From NCBI GenBank assembly GCA_910578385.1, contig CAJTQV010000001.1, positions 186,001 to 250,000 on the forward strand: a stretch of DNA of 64,000 nucleotides, read 5' to 3'. The stretch comes from an uncultured Muribaculaceae bacterium. Its GTDB lineage: Bacteria; Bacteroidota; Bacteroidia; Bacteroidales; Muribaculaceae. Below, one piece after another: positions 51,833-60,781 of this stretch. Both the position numbers and the translations under genes were made by a program. The stretch's first letter is position 1, and each line of letters begins with the position of its first letter. The notes below the pieces were generated by a model that had not been told where the DNA came from, did no database searches, and was given only the letters and a program-made list of their open reading frames with translations.

Positions 51833-52531
51833 ATGGAAAAAGTGAGATATTCGAGGTTGGAGGCGTTGCCCGGCATAGGTGCCGAGGGTGTGGCAAAGCT
51901 ACGTGGCGGGAAAGTCATGGTTGTCGGTTGCGGAGCTTTAGGATCGCTGTGCGCAATGTATCTCGCCGCTTCGGGCACCGGCACTGTCGGCATAGCTGAC
52001 TTCGACACAATAGATATTTCCAATCTGCAACGCCAACTCTTCTTTGATGAGAACAGTACGGGCGAAAGCAAATGCCGCACACTGGCGGAAAGAATGCGGG
52101 CCATCAATTCAGAGGTAACAGTCCGCGAATATCCTGCTATGATCAATGAGACAGCGGCTTCTGAAATATTTCCGGAATATGATTTTGTGATTGACGGCAG
52201 CGACAATCCGGCCACCAAGAAAATGACTGCCAACGTCTGCGAACGGTTGGGTATCCCCTACTGCATAGGTGGAGTACGGGAATTCGGAGGACAGGTAATG
52301 TCGTGGGCACCGGGACACATGGGTTACGCGGAGCTTTTCGGGGATATCCCGACATGTTCAGGTCTTACTCCATGCTCAATAGGCGGCGTGCTCGGTCCGG
52401 CGGCAGGTGTGACAGCCTCAACGCAAGCCTCGGAAGCAATAAAGCACCTCACCGGTCACGGCAAGATGCTTTATGATAGATTGTTCACATTCGACCTCTC
52501 CGAAGCCGAGGCCAAAGTCTTCAGATTTTAG
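51833..52531 (+). CDS. ThiF/MoeB/HesA-family adenylyltransferase
   Basis: 232 residues of the E1-like fold. ATP-binding VMVVGCGALGSLCAMYLA, then ADFDTIDISNLQRQLFF with the Arg finger region, DFVIDGSDNPATKK, and the C-terminal GVLGPAAGVTASTQASEAIKHLTG. Activates the C-terminal Gly of a small sulfur carrier (ThiS or MoaD) as an acyl-adenylate; no carrier gene is nearby, so the pathway is not fixed. No CxxC zinc pairs are obvious. Starts 21 nt after the restriction enzyme; convergent with mscS, overlapping by 11 nt. Confidence 0.9.
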   Translation: MEKVRYSRLEALPGIGAEGVAKLRGGKVMVVGCGALGSLCAMYLAASGTGTVGIADFDTIDISNLQRQLFFDENSTGESKCRTLAERMRAINSEVTVREYPAMINETAASEIFPEYDFVIDGSDNPATKKMTANVCERLGIPYCIGGVREFGGQVMSWAPGHMGYAELFGDIPTCSGLTPCSIGGVLGPAAGVTASTQASEAIKHLTGHGKMLYDRLFTFDLSEAEAKVFRF

Positions 52532-53609
52532 GCAAATGTACATCGAGCTGCGGGAAGGGGAATGAGAAGCCCATCTCCTGCAATTCGGTGTAGAAACGTT
52601 CGTTCAGGTCGAAGAACAATGGCCAGTAGTTCGACGAGTGTGTCCAGGCTCTCACCACAAACACTATCGCGCTGTCGCCCATCTCGGAAAGTCCCACGAA
52701 CGGTTTGCGGTCAACCTTGACAGGAATGGCAACCGGCATGTCGAGCGTGCGGTCGTTCGCAACCTCAATTATCTTTTTCTTCGGACGGTGGAACATGCGG
52801 TAGATGAAGCCATGTTTCTTCTCAACAGCCAACTCTCCCTCATGCTCGGCAAGATACTTCTCCTCCGCAACCTTCTCGCGATATGCGATGTCATCCTCGA
52901 TATACTGTTTGACGGCACGTCGGTCGGAGTCTACAATCTTCAGCACGGCTGCCTTTGCAGCCTCGATGTCGGTTCCATATGCAAGGCTTATGCTCCAGTC
53001 AACACGTCGGTAATCTTCAAGCGAATAGTTATTGATCGAGGATGTGGAAAGCACACCGTTGGGAAGTATTATAGCCTTGTTGTCAACCGTATTGATTACG
53101 GTATTGAAGAGCTGAATGGACTTGACAGTACCCGTAAAGCCTTGCACCTCAATAAAATCTCCTACCTTATAAGGCTTAAGGAGCAGAATAAGCACTCCAC
53201 CCGCGAAATTCTGAAGCGTGCCGCTCAATGCCATACCGATTGCCATACCGGCAGATGCAAAGATGGCGATGAAGCTGCTTGTCTCGACTCCGAGTATTCC
53301 TATTACAATAATAATCAGGAAGAAATAGAGTGATATCCGCACGAGCGACAGCACGAATGTTGTGAGCGAGGCATCGACCTTGCGCCGGGTCATGACTCCG
53401 AAAACGGTCTTGAATATCCGGCTGATAAGGAACCGTCCGACATAGAAGACCAGAATCGCCAGCATCAGGCGCAGCCCGAAACTGATAAGGGAATTAGTAA
53501 CCGTAGAGACGAACTCGTCGAATCCCATGCCCTTTATGCTATCCCAGAAAGAGGAAGCATCGGGCACCTCAGGCATCTCGACTACGGGGGTATCTCCAGT
53601 CTGAATCAT
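52521..53609 (-). CDS. MscS-family mechanosensitive channel
   Basis: 362 residues. Membrane helices near residues 35-60, 75-100 and the pore helix SSFIAIFASAGMAIGMALSGTLQNFAGGVLILLLKPYKVGD (about 110-150), then the beta domain (FIEVQGFTGTVKSIQLFNTVI) and a vestibule with an unusual charged insert of about 60 residues (YREKVAEEKYLAEHEGELAVEKK, HRPKKKIIEV). Opens under membrane tension at low osmolarity. On the minus strand it follows rlmD; originally only 10 nt separated the rlmD stop from this start, now the inverted-repeat element stands between. Confidence 0.93.
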   Translation of the reverse strand: MIQTGDTPVVEMPEVPDASSFWDSIKGMGFDEFVSTVTNSLISFGLRLMLAILVFYVGRFLISRIFKTVFGVMTRRKVDASLTTFVLSLVRISLYFFLIIIVIGILGVETSSFIAIFASAGMAIGMALSGTLQNFAGGVLILLLKPYKVGDFIEVQGFTGTVKSIQLFNTVINTVDNKAIILPNGVLSTSSINNYSLEDYRRVDWSISLAYGTDIEAAKAAVLKIVDSDRRAVKQYIEDDIAYREKVAEEKYLAEHEGELAVEKKHGFIYRMFHRPKKKIIEVANDRTLDMPVAIPVKVDRKPFVGLSEMGDSAIVFVVRAWTHSSNYWPLFFDLNERFYTELQEMGFSFPFPQLDVHLPKI

Positions 53610-53622
53610 ATGAATAAGGTTA

Positions 53623-53977
53623 GAGACCGTCTCATAAAAAATTTACCCATAGGGGTCGCTGGATTGAGTCATATCAGGTGCTTGGCTGAAAGGAGCAACC
53701 TTTCGGTTGTGACTGGAAGTCAAGTGCCTGAGATGGCTTAAGCCAGCGAGTCTTTGGTAATTTTTATCAAAACGGACATGCTGAAAATTTATTTCAAATA
53801 CTTTTCAATTTAACTATACACAACAGAATCCGTTAAAATTTACTCCGTCCGGCTTCTTTTTGACTGCTTCGCTCCAAGCCCTCCGGTCACAGCCATCAGG
53901 CTGCTCCCTGCGGTCTTGAACCGAATCAGTTCAAAAATAAGCCGCCCCTATGGGTAATTTTTTTATGAGACGGACTC
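53623..53977 (-). mobile_element. MITE-like element, copy 2 (355 bp)
   Basis: Exactly as long as copy 1 and different at only 7 positions when reverse-complemented; ends GAGTCCGTCTCAT / ATGAGACGGTCTC on its own strand. Flanked by TTA (53620-53622 and 53978-53980), that is TAA on the minus strand; the latter is the stop codon of rlmD. Orientation relative to the gene it follows is the same as in copy 1. It separates rlmD from mscS. No coding capacity. Confidence 0.92.
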
Positions 53978-55432
53978 TTAGCGTTTTACGAGTCGCACCA
54001 CATTCTCGACGTGATGTGTGTGTGGGAACATATCAACCGGCTGCACGTCCGTAACACGGTATTTCGCATCGAGCAGAGCGAGATCCCGCGCCTGTGTGGC
54101 AGGATTGCAGCTCACATATACCAGTACATCCGGCTCTGAGTTGAGAATAACCTTGACAACATCCTCGTGCATTCCGGCCCGAGGCGGATCAATAATCATC
54201 ACATCCGGACGGCCATGTCGGCTTATGAAGTCATCGGTCAACACATTCTTCATGTCGCCGGCATAGAAAAGAGTGTTGCCGATACCATTCACCGCTGAAT
54301 TCACCTTGGCGTCGGCAATTGCCTCCTCTACGTATTCTATGCCGATAACCTGACGGGCATTACGGGCCACAAAGTTGGCGATAGTACCCGTACCGGTATA
54401 GAGGTCATAGACCAGAGGCAGTTCTCCCCCATCGGATTTCTTTTCCTCCAGTCCTGCAAACCTGCGAGCCACCTTATAGAGTTCGTATGCCTGACGCGAG
54501 TTTGTCTGATAGAAAGACTTCGCGTTGATTCTGAAACGGAGTCCCTCCATTTCCTCCTCTATATATTCAGATCCGGAGAATACATGAACATCCTGGTCTG
54601 CGATTGTGTCGTTCACTTTCAGGTTGACTACGTAAAGCAACGCGGAGATAACAGGAAACCGCTCTCGGAGCGCAGACAAGATTGCCCCGGAAGCCTCCTT
54701 GTCCTTTTCGCCGAACACCAGACAGACCATCACGTCTCCGGTAGAGGCAATACGTATCATGACCGTGCGCAGCAAGCCTCGGTTCTCACGTATATTGTAG
54801 AAGGTAAGCCCATGCTCCTCGGCATAATCGTAGATAAAATTACGAATCTCATTTCCGAGGTCTGCCTGAAGATGGCATTCATCAATATGAAGCACCTTGT
54901 CGAAAGCGCCTGGGATATGGAAGCCGAGGGCATTGGAAGAGTCCTCAAAATCCTTGCCCGACTTCACTTCCTCCCATGTGCGCCACTTCTTGTCGGAGAA
55001 TGTGTACTCCATCTTGTTGCGGTAAGCCCATATTTCGGAAGAGCCGAGAATTGGCGATATTTCCGGCAGCTCCACCTTTGCGATGCGTGTAAGTGCGTCT
55101 GTCACCTGCTTCTGCTTCCATTTCAGCTGCTCGGCATATGGAAGATGCTGCCATTTGCAGCCTCCGCACACCGTGAAATGGCGGCACCGAGGCTCGACGC
55201 GAACCGGAGAAGGTGCAACAAGACGCACAATGTGCCCTTCGGCGTAACTGTGCTTCTTGCGGTCGATCTGCACGTCGGCCACATCGCCCGGGGCACCGAA
55301 CGGTATGAACGTGACAATCGGACTCTCGTCTGTCTCGCGGATTTTCACCCTTGCAAGAGCCTTGCCCTCGGCAGCAACACTCTCAATAACCACCGACTTC
55401 AATTCGGGTAGAGCTTTTTTCTTTCGTGCCAT
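53978..55432 (-). CDS. rlmD: 23S rRNA (uracil-C5)-methyltransferase, RlmD/RumA family
   Basis: 484 residues. N-terminal TRAM domain (VVIESVAAEGKALARVKIRE), a 4Fe-4S site (CRHFTVCGGCKWQHLPY and an earlier Cys), then the SAM-dependent methyltransferase: FYQTNSRQAYELY, VYDLYTGTGTIANFVA, IDPPRAGMHEDV, and the catalytic Cys in YVSCNPATQARDL. Assignment to U1939 (RlmD) rather than the paralogue for U747 is by general resemblance. Its TAA stop codon forms the junction with the inverted-repeat element. Confidence 0.93.
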   Translation of the reverse strand: MARKKKALPELKSVVIESVAAEGKALARVKIRETDESPIVTFIPFGAPGDVADVQIDRKKHSYAEGHIVRLVAPSPVRVEPRCRHFTVCGGCKWQHLPYAEQLKWKQKQVTDALTRIAKVELPEISPILGSSEIWAYRNKMEYTFSDKKWRTWEEVKSGKDFEDSSNALGFHIPGAFDKVLHIDECHLQADLGNEIRNFIYDYAEEHGLTFYNIRENRGLLRTVMIRIASTGDVMVCLVFGEKDKEASGAILSALRERFPVISALLYVVNLKVNDTIADQDVHVFSGSEYIEEEMEGLRFRINAKSFYQTNSRQAYELYKVARRFAGLEEKKSDGGELPLVYDLYTGTGTIANFVARNARQVIGIEYVEEAIADAKVNSAVNGIGNTLFYAGDMKNVLTDDFISRHGRPDVMIIDPPRAGMHEDVVKVILNSEPDVLVYVSCNPATQARDLALLDAKYRVTDVQPVDMFPHTHHVENVVRLVKR

Positions 55433-55570
55433 ATTTACATCATGCTCCGCAATGTGGCCGGGAAAAGGTTAAACACTGTTTTACAACCGCGTTCAACCGT
55501 TAACAAAGCCCTCATAACGGATTATTTTCCTAAAAAATTATAATTCAACTATATTTTTCAATGCAAATTT

Positions 55571-55601
55571 AGTGATTTTCCCTAATCTTTTATTAAATTT
55601 G
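55571..55601 (+). promoter_or_regulatory. Probable promoter of ppdK
   Basis: AGTG (55571-55574), 19 nt, TAAATTTG (55594-55601). Leader about 40 nt, AT-rich. The rest of the gap from 55433 shows nothing further. Confidence 0.55.
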
Positions 55602-55646
55602 CAGGTACAAATTCAAAAAAAAAGAAATTAATAATCCAAAATCACT

Positions 55647-58364
55647 ATGGCAAAAAAAATTTATACCTTCGGAGCCGGTAAAGCCGAGGGTACCGCCGAA
55701 ATGAGAAACCTGCTCGGTGGAAAAGGTGCTAACCTCGCCGAAATGAATTTGCTGGGAATGCCGGTGCCTCCGGGATTCACAATCACCACAGAAGTCTGCA
55801 CAGAATACACTCAGCTCGGCCGTGACGCTGTCGTTGCCGACATAAAATCAGATGTAGAAAAGGCTATCGCTCACGTCGAGAGCCTTACAGGAACAAAATT
55901 CGACGATCCTTCCAACCCCCTTCTCGTATCTGTACGTTCGGGTGCCCGCGCATCAATGCCCGGTATGATGGACACTGTCCTCAACCTCGGTATGAACGAC
56001 GCTACCGTTGCCACAATGGCCGAGAAGAGCGGCAATCCCCGCTTCGCATGGGACAGCTACCGCCGTTTCGTACAGATGTACGGTGACGTGGTTCTCGGAA
56101 TGAAGCCGAAGAGCAAGACCGACATCGACCCGTTCGAGGCAATCATGGACGAGGTGAAGGAGGAAAAGGGTGTAAAGCTCGACACTGAACTTTCAGTTGA
56201 TGACCTCAAGGAGCTCGTTGTACGCTTCAAGAAGGCTGTAAAGGAATATACAGGCAAGGACTTCCCCGAATCAGCATGGGAACAGCTCTGGGGTGGTATC
56301 TGCGCTGTGTTTGACAGCTGGATGAACGAACGCGCCATCATCTACCGCCGCATGAACCAGATTCCCGAGGAATGGGGAACAGCTGTCAACGTACAGGCCA
56401 TGGTTTACGGTAACATGGGTGACAACTCCGCAACAGGTGTGGCATTCAGCCGCGACGCTGCCACCGGTGAGAACATCTTCAACGGTGAGTACCTCATCAA
56501 CGCACAGGGTGAGGACGTTGTGGCAGGTATCCGCACACCGCAGCAGATCACAATCGAAGGCTCTCGCCGCTGGGCTGCCCTCCAGGGTATCAGCGAGGAG
56601 GAGCGCCGCACAAAATATCCCGCTCTTGAGGAGTCAATGCCTGACCTCGCAGCAGAGCTCATTGCCACTGCCCACAAGCTTGAGGACTACTTCCGCGACA
56701 TGCAGGATATGGAGTTCACTATCCAGGACGGCAAGCTCTGGATGCTCCAGACCCGTAACGGTAAGCGTACCGGCGCCGCTATGGTCCGCATCGCAATGGA
56801 TCTTCTCCGCGACGGCATGATCGACGAGAAGACTGCCCTCCTCCGCATGGAGCCGCAGAAACTCGACGAGCTTCTCCACCCCGTCTTCGACAAGAGCGCG
56901 CTCAAGTCTGCCAAGGTTGTCGCCAAGGGTCTTCCCGCGTCTCCGGGTGCCGCTACCGGTCAGATTGTATTCCAGGCCGACGATGCCGAGGCATGGGCTG
57001 AGAACAAGAAAAAAGTTATCCTTGTCCGCATCGAGACATCTCCCGAAGACCTCCGCGGTATGGCAGTTGCCCAGGGTATCCTCACAATGCGCGGCGGTAT
57101 GACATCGCACGCTGCCGTGGTTGCCCGTGGTATGGGTAAGTGCTGCGTATCGGGTGCCGGTGAGATTGTTGTTGACTACAAGGAGAAGACTGTCACCATG
57201 GATGGCAAGGTATTCCACGAGGGTGACTGGATTTCACTCAACGGTTCTACAGGCGACGTTTACGACGGAGAGGTTAAGACAGCTGAGCCCGAGCTCGATG
57301 GAGACTTCGGCGCAATTATGGACCTCGCTGCCAAATATACAAAGACACTTGTCCGCACCAACGCCGACACTCCCCGCGATGCAAATCAGGCACGCCACTT
57401 CGGCGCGCAGGGTATCGGTCTCTGCCGCACGGAGCACATGTTCTTCGAGGGTGACCGTATCAAGGCTGTCCGCGAGATGATCCTTTCATCAGACGAGGCC
57501 GGCCGCCGCGAGGCACTTGCGAAACTCCTCCCCATGCAGCGTGAGGACTTCGAAGGCATCTTCAAGGCAATGGATGGCTTCGGCGTGACAATCCGTCTTC
57601 TCGATCCGCCGTTGCACGAGTTCGTACCCCACACCAAGGCTGCCCAGCAGGAGCTCGCCGACGAGATGGGTCTCACACTCGAAGAGGTACGCAACAAGGT
57701 AGAGGAACTCGCTGAGTTCAACCCGATGCTCGGTCACCGTGGTTGCCGTCTGGGTGTCACCTACCCCGAAATCACAGAGATGCAGACACGTGCCATCATC
57801 GAGGCTGCTCTCAACTGCAAGGCTCAGGGCATAGACGTACATCCCGAGATAATGGTGCCCCTCGTAGGTACTCTCAAGGAGCTCCAGCATCAGGCAAACG
57901 TCATCAACACAACAGCCGGCCAGGTATTCGACGAGCGTGGCGAGCGTGTTGACTATAAGATCGGTACAATGATCGAGGTTCCCCGTGCAGCCCTCACAGC
58001 CGACAAGATCGCAGAGGTAGCCGACTTCTTCTCGTTCGGTACCAACGACCTCACCCAGATGACCTTCGGTTACTCACGCGACGACGCTCCGAAGTTCCTC
58101 AAGCACTACAAAGAGATTGGCATCCTGAAGGTTGATCCGTTCGAGGTACTCGACCAGGAAGGTGTAGGCCAGCTCGTGGAGATGGGTGTGAAGAAAGGCC
58201 GTTCAACCAAGGAAGACCTCAAGGTAGGTATCTGCGGCGAGCACGGTGGCGAGCCCTCATCAGTGAAGTTCTGCGCCAACCTCGGCATGAACTACGTCAG
58301 CTGCTCACCCTTCCGCGTGCCTATCGCCCGCGTAGCAGCGGCGCAGGCAGCCATCGAAAAGTAA
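55647..58364 (+). CDS. ppdK: Pyruvate, phosphate dikinase
   Basis: Interconverts pyruvate, ATP and phosphate with phosphoenolpyruvate, AMP and pyrophosphate. 905 residues, standard length. ATP-grasp domain (LLGGKGANLAEMNLLGMPVPPGF, LVSVRSGARASMPGMMDTVLNLG, QDMEFTIQDGKLWMLQTRNGKRTG), the swivelling phosphohistidine domain with catalytic His in LTMRGGMTSHAAVVARGMGK, and the PEP-binding barrel (GIGLCRTEHMFF, LGHRGCRLGVTYPEI, SFGTNDLTQMTFGYSRDD, CGEHGGEPSS). Very strong codon bias points to high expression; it probably serves PEP/pyruvate interconversion in fermentative metabolism. Monocistronic. Confidence 0.97.
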   Translation: MAKKIYTFGAGKAEGTAEMRNLLGGKGANLAEMNLLGMPVPPGFTITTEVCTEYTQLGRDAVVADIKSDVEKAIAHVESLTGTKFDDPSNPLLVSVRSGARASMPGMMDTVLNLGMNDATVATMAEKSGNPRFAWDSYRRFVQMYGDVVLGMKPKSKTDIDPFEAIMDEVKEEKGVKLDTELSVDDLKELVVRFKKAVKEYTGKDFPESAWEQLWGGICAVFDSWMNERAIIYRRMNQIPEEWGTAVNVQAMVYGNMGDNSATGVAFSRDAATGENIFNGEYLINAQGEDVVAGIRTPQQITIEGSRRWAALQGISEEERRTKYPALEESMPDLAAELIATAHKLEDYFRDMQDMEFTIQDGKLWMLQTRNGKRTGAAMVRIAMDLLRDGMIDEKTALLRMEPQKLDELLHPVFDKSALKSAKVVAKGLPASPGAATGQIVFQADDAEAWAENKKKVILVRIETSPEDLRGMAVAQGILTMRGGMTSHAAVVARGMGKCCVSGAGEIVVDYKEKTVTMDGKVFHEGDWISLNGSTGDVYDGEVKTAEPELDGDFGAIMDLAAKYTKTLVRTNADTPRDANQARHFGAQGIGLCRTEHMFFEGDRIKAVREMILSSDEAGRREALAKLLPMQREDFEGIFKAMDGFGVTIRLLDPPLHEFVPHTKAAQQELADEMGLTLEEVRNKVEELAEFNPMLGHRGCRLGVTYPEITEMQTRAIIEAALNCKAQGIDVHPEIMVPLVGTLKELQHQANVINTTAGQVFDERGERVDYKIGTMIEVPRAALTADKIAEVADFFSFGTNDLTQMTFGYSRDDAPKFLKHYKEIGILKVDPFEVLDQEGVGQLVEMGVKKGRSTKEDLKVGICGEHGGEPSSVKFCANLGMNYVSCSPFRVPIARVAAAQAAIEK

Positions 58365-58388
58365 GAAACAGACCCTTAAAATAAGTCA

Positions 58389-58436
58389 CTTAGGCGATAA
58401 GCCCTCTACCACAGAGGCTTATCGCCTAAGGTATTT
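58389..58436 (+). terminator. Rho-independent terminator of ppdK
   Basis: Perfect 15-bp stem CTTAGGCGATAAGCC (58389-58403) with 58416-58430, followed by GTATTTTT. The rest of the gap to 58542 holds nothing recognisable. Confidence 0.85.
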
Positions 58437-58542
58437 TTAGACGGTATGTGCATTTGAACGTAGTAGCGTGTCGTTTCATGCATGTCATGCAGACAAGCAA
58501 AAGGGTACGGAGTTTATAAGGAGAGAATATGGTTGAACTGTT

Positions 58543-59322
58543 TTAATTTAGGGTCTGCACCCCTCCCCCATTTACCATCAGTGTCTGGCCACTTATCCAG
58601 GCTGAGGCCGGTGATGCAAAGAACAATACGGCAATGGCTATGTCGCTCGCCTCGCCAAGCCGTCTTATCGGTGTGTGGGACAGCATCCGCTCCTCCATCT
58701 CCGGGGTCAGCACCGAGGCAAGCGCATTCGTGCGGGTTGCTCCTGGGCCCACATTGTTGATGCGGATACCCATAGATCCGTAGTCGTATGCAAGATTCGA
58801 TGTCAGATGGTTGAGCGCGGCCTTCGACGACCCGTATATAGCCATATTTGGATCGTTGTTGACACTGCTCATCGATGTGATATTGATTATGCTGCCATAC
58901 CCCGAACTTTGCATGTGCGGGGCTGCCAACTTGCACAGCTGCCACGGCGCGAATACATTCATGGCATATATACGCTCCACATAATCACGGTCAATCTCAA
59001 ATGGATTCTCACGGCCGCCGCCACCCATTCCAGCATTGTTCACAAGTATGTTCACCGTGCCATAGGTCGTTACCGCGAAATCTATCAGCTGCTTCAGATC
59101 AGCATCATCAAGCACATTGCACGCCACTGAAGCGGCCTTACCTCCGGCCTCCACTATGGAGTCGGCTACCACCTTTGCCTTGTCGGCCGAAAGGTCGCTC
59201 ACCACCACCGACGCTCCGGCCGCGGCCAATATCTCGCACGAAGCGCGACCAATACCGTCGCCGCCACCGGTCACCACGGCGACCTTACCCCCGAGGTCAA
59301 ATATTTTATCTATATCATTCAT
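58543..59322 (-). CDS. hdhA: Short-chain dehydrogenase resembling 7-alpha-hydroxysteroid dehydrogenase (HdhA)
   Basis: 259 residues. Rossmann TGGGDGIG (residues 18-25), Asp43 after VVVS favouring NAD(H), NNAG at 95-98, and the catalytic Ser150, Tyr163 and Lys167. Remembered E. coli HdhA shares unusually long stretches near the C-terminus (pattern TPE-E-ML-HTPIRRLG and the end GGGVQ-LN), as does the length. HdhA oxidises the 7-alpha-hydroxyl of primary bile acids, plausible for a gut bacterium. Other SDR substrates cannot be excluded by sequence alone. Monocistronic, convergent with ppdK. Confidence 0.78.
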   Translation of the reverse strand: MNDIDKIFDLGGKVAVVTGGGDGIGRASCEILAAAGASVVVSDLSADKAKVVADSIVEAGGKAASVACNVLDDADLKQLIDFAVTTYGTVNILVNNAGMGGGGRENPFEIDRDYVERIYAMNVFAPWQLCKLAAPHMQSSGYGSIINITSMSSVNNDPNMAIYGSSKAALNHLTSNLAYDYGSMGIRINNVGPGATRTNALASVLTPEMEERMLSHTPIRRLGEASDIAIAVLFFASPASAWISGQTLMVNGGGVQTLN

Positions 59323-59461
59323 ATACCATGTTTTAGTGATATTACTGATATACTAACAGCACCGGTAATATTTTGTTCTTGAACATATTCCTCGATGGAG
59401 GCTTACGAGGTGTGATTTATCTTGTGCATTTGTCGTAACTTTAGACAAAAAACAGATAAAT

Positions 59462-60664
59462 ATGGCCTCAATAAAAGTTAAATACCGCCCCTCTACTGTC
59501 GTTGACAGAGAGGGTGCTATCTATTACCAGATAATCCATGAGAGGAAAGTGCGTCAGCTGACTACAGATTATCATGTCCATACTTTCGAATGGAATGAAT
59601 CCCGTTCGATGGTAACTGCCAGCCCAGACAGCGAAAGGAAATTTTTCATAGTGTCAATACGCGAGCGTATCCGATGGGATGTTGAACGGCTCACCAAGAT
59701 AGCCAAGAAACTCGACACTGACGGTTTGTCGTTTACTCCAGATGACATAATCGATGAGTTCAAGCGCTATGAGAAGGAGTATTCTCTTTTCAATTACATG
59801 GAGACTCTGATAATCAAGCATAAGCAGAATGGCAGAACACGGACTTCGGAGACTTATAAAGTAGCGCTCAACAGCTTTAAAAGTTTCCGCAAAGAGGAGG
59901 ATCTGATGCTCGACAGTCTCACCACCGAGATAATGGAGGCATACGTGGCATGGCACAAGAAGCGGGGCAATTCACCCAACACTATCTCTTTCTACACCCG
60001 CATTCTACGGGCGGTCTATAACCGTGCCGTCGAGGAGGAAATCATCGAAAGCCGTAATCCGTTCCGTCACGTATACACCGGAGTTGACAAGACCGTAAAA
60101 CGGGCATTGCCAATACCCGTAATTAAGAAGATCAAGGCTCTTGATTTATCCATGATTCCGGCTCTTGACTATGCCCGCGATATGTTCCTTCTGAGTTTCT
60201 ACCTTCGGGGAATGAGCTTCATCGACATGTCATATCTTAGAAAGTCAGACCTTAAAAATGGCTCTGTGGTCTACCGCCGGCGCAAGACCGGCCAACAGCT
60301 CACCATCGGATGGACTCCTGAGATGCAGGCGATAATTGATAAATACCCGGAAAATCCCACTCAATACCTGCTGCCAATCATAAGGACCGTTGGCTGCAAT
60401 GAGCGTTGCGCCTACCGTAACGCCAGCTACAACATCAACCACAATTTGAAAAAAATCGCCAATATGATAGACCTGGAAGTGCCAATAACAATGTACGTAG
60501 CCAGACACTCGTGGGCATCGGCCGCCAAAGCAAAAGGCATCCCTGTAAGTGTGATCAGCGAGGGCATGGGGCACGACAACGAAACCACTACACAAATCTA
60601 CCTCGCCAGCCTTGACACATCAGTCGTTGACAGAGCCAACAAACTGATCATCTCGGCGATTTAG
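59462..60664 (+). CDS. Solitary tyrosine recombinase/integrase
   Basis: 400 residues. N-terminal Bacteroidota Arm-type and SAM-like domains (NYMETLIIKHKQNGRTRTSETYKVALNSF is the core-binding start), then the catalytic domain: Arg in FLLSFYLRGMSFIDM, Lys in VYRRRKTGQQL, MYVARHSWASAA (the usual first His of HxxRH is Tyr, the Arg and His remain), GHDNETTTQIYL with the nucleophile Tyr near residue 381. No phage or conjugative genes adjoin it. Such lone recombinases in Bacteroidales are often DNA invertases or remnants of integrated elements; no paired inverted repeats were found beside it. Confidence 0.9.
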   Translation: MASIKVKYRPSTVVDREGAIYYQIIHERKVRQLTTDYHVHTFEWNESRSMVTASPDSERKFFIVSIRERIRWDVERLTKIAKKLDTDGLSFTPDDIIDEFKRYEKEYSLFNYMETLIIKHKQNGRTRTSETYKVALNSFKSFRKEEDLMLDSLTTEIMEAYVAWHKKRGNSPNTISFYTRILRAVYNRAVEEEIIESRNPFRHVYTGVDKTVKRALPIPVIKKIKALDLSMIPALDYARDMFLLSFYLRGMSFIDMSYLRKSDLKNGSVVYRRRKTGQQLTIGWTPEMQAIIDKYPENPTQYLLPIIRTVGCNERCAYRNASYNINHNLKKIANMIDLEVPITMYVARHSWASAAKAKGIPVSVISEGMGHDNETTTQIYLASLDTSVVDRANKLIISAI

Positions 60665-60706
60665 ATTGTTGCTATCTCGAAATACTGACTCTATTAACAA
60701 TTATTA

Positions 60707-60749
60707 ACTATAAATTTTAGTTATAACTATAAAATATAGTTTATATTTG
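60707..60749 (+). promoter_or_regulatory. Promoter and twin operators of the blaI-M56 operon
   Basis: TATATTTG (60742-60749) is the -7 box with TTAG (60717-60720) as a poor -33 box. Between and around them lie two dyads: ACTATAAATTTTAGT (arms ACTA/TAGT) and AACTATA-AAA-TATAGTT with perfect 7-bp arms. BlaI/MecI repressors bind such short AT-rich dyads over their own promoters, so autorepression is likely. Confidence 0.7.
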
Positions 60750-60781
60750 CGGCGTGTAATTAATATACCAAAGTGATTGTT

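Noticed and set aside
59374..59385. TGTTC-TT-GAACA as a recombinase crossover site upstream of the integrase.
   Set aside because: Only one copy was seen; inversion needs a second inverted copy, which I could not find in the flanks.
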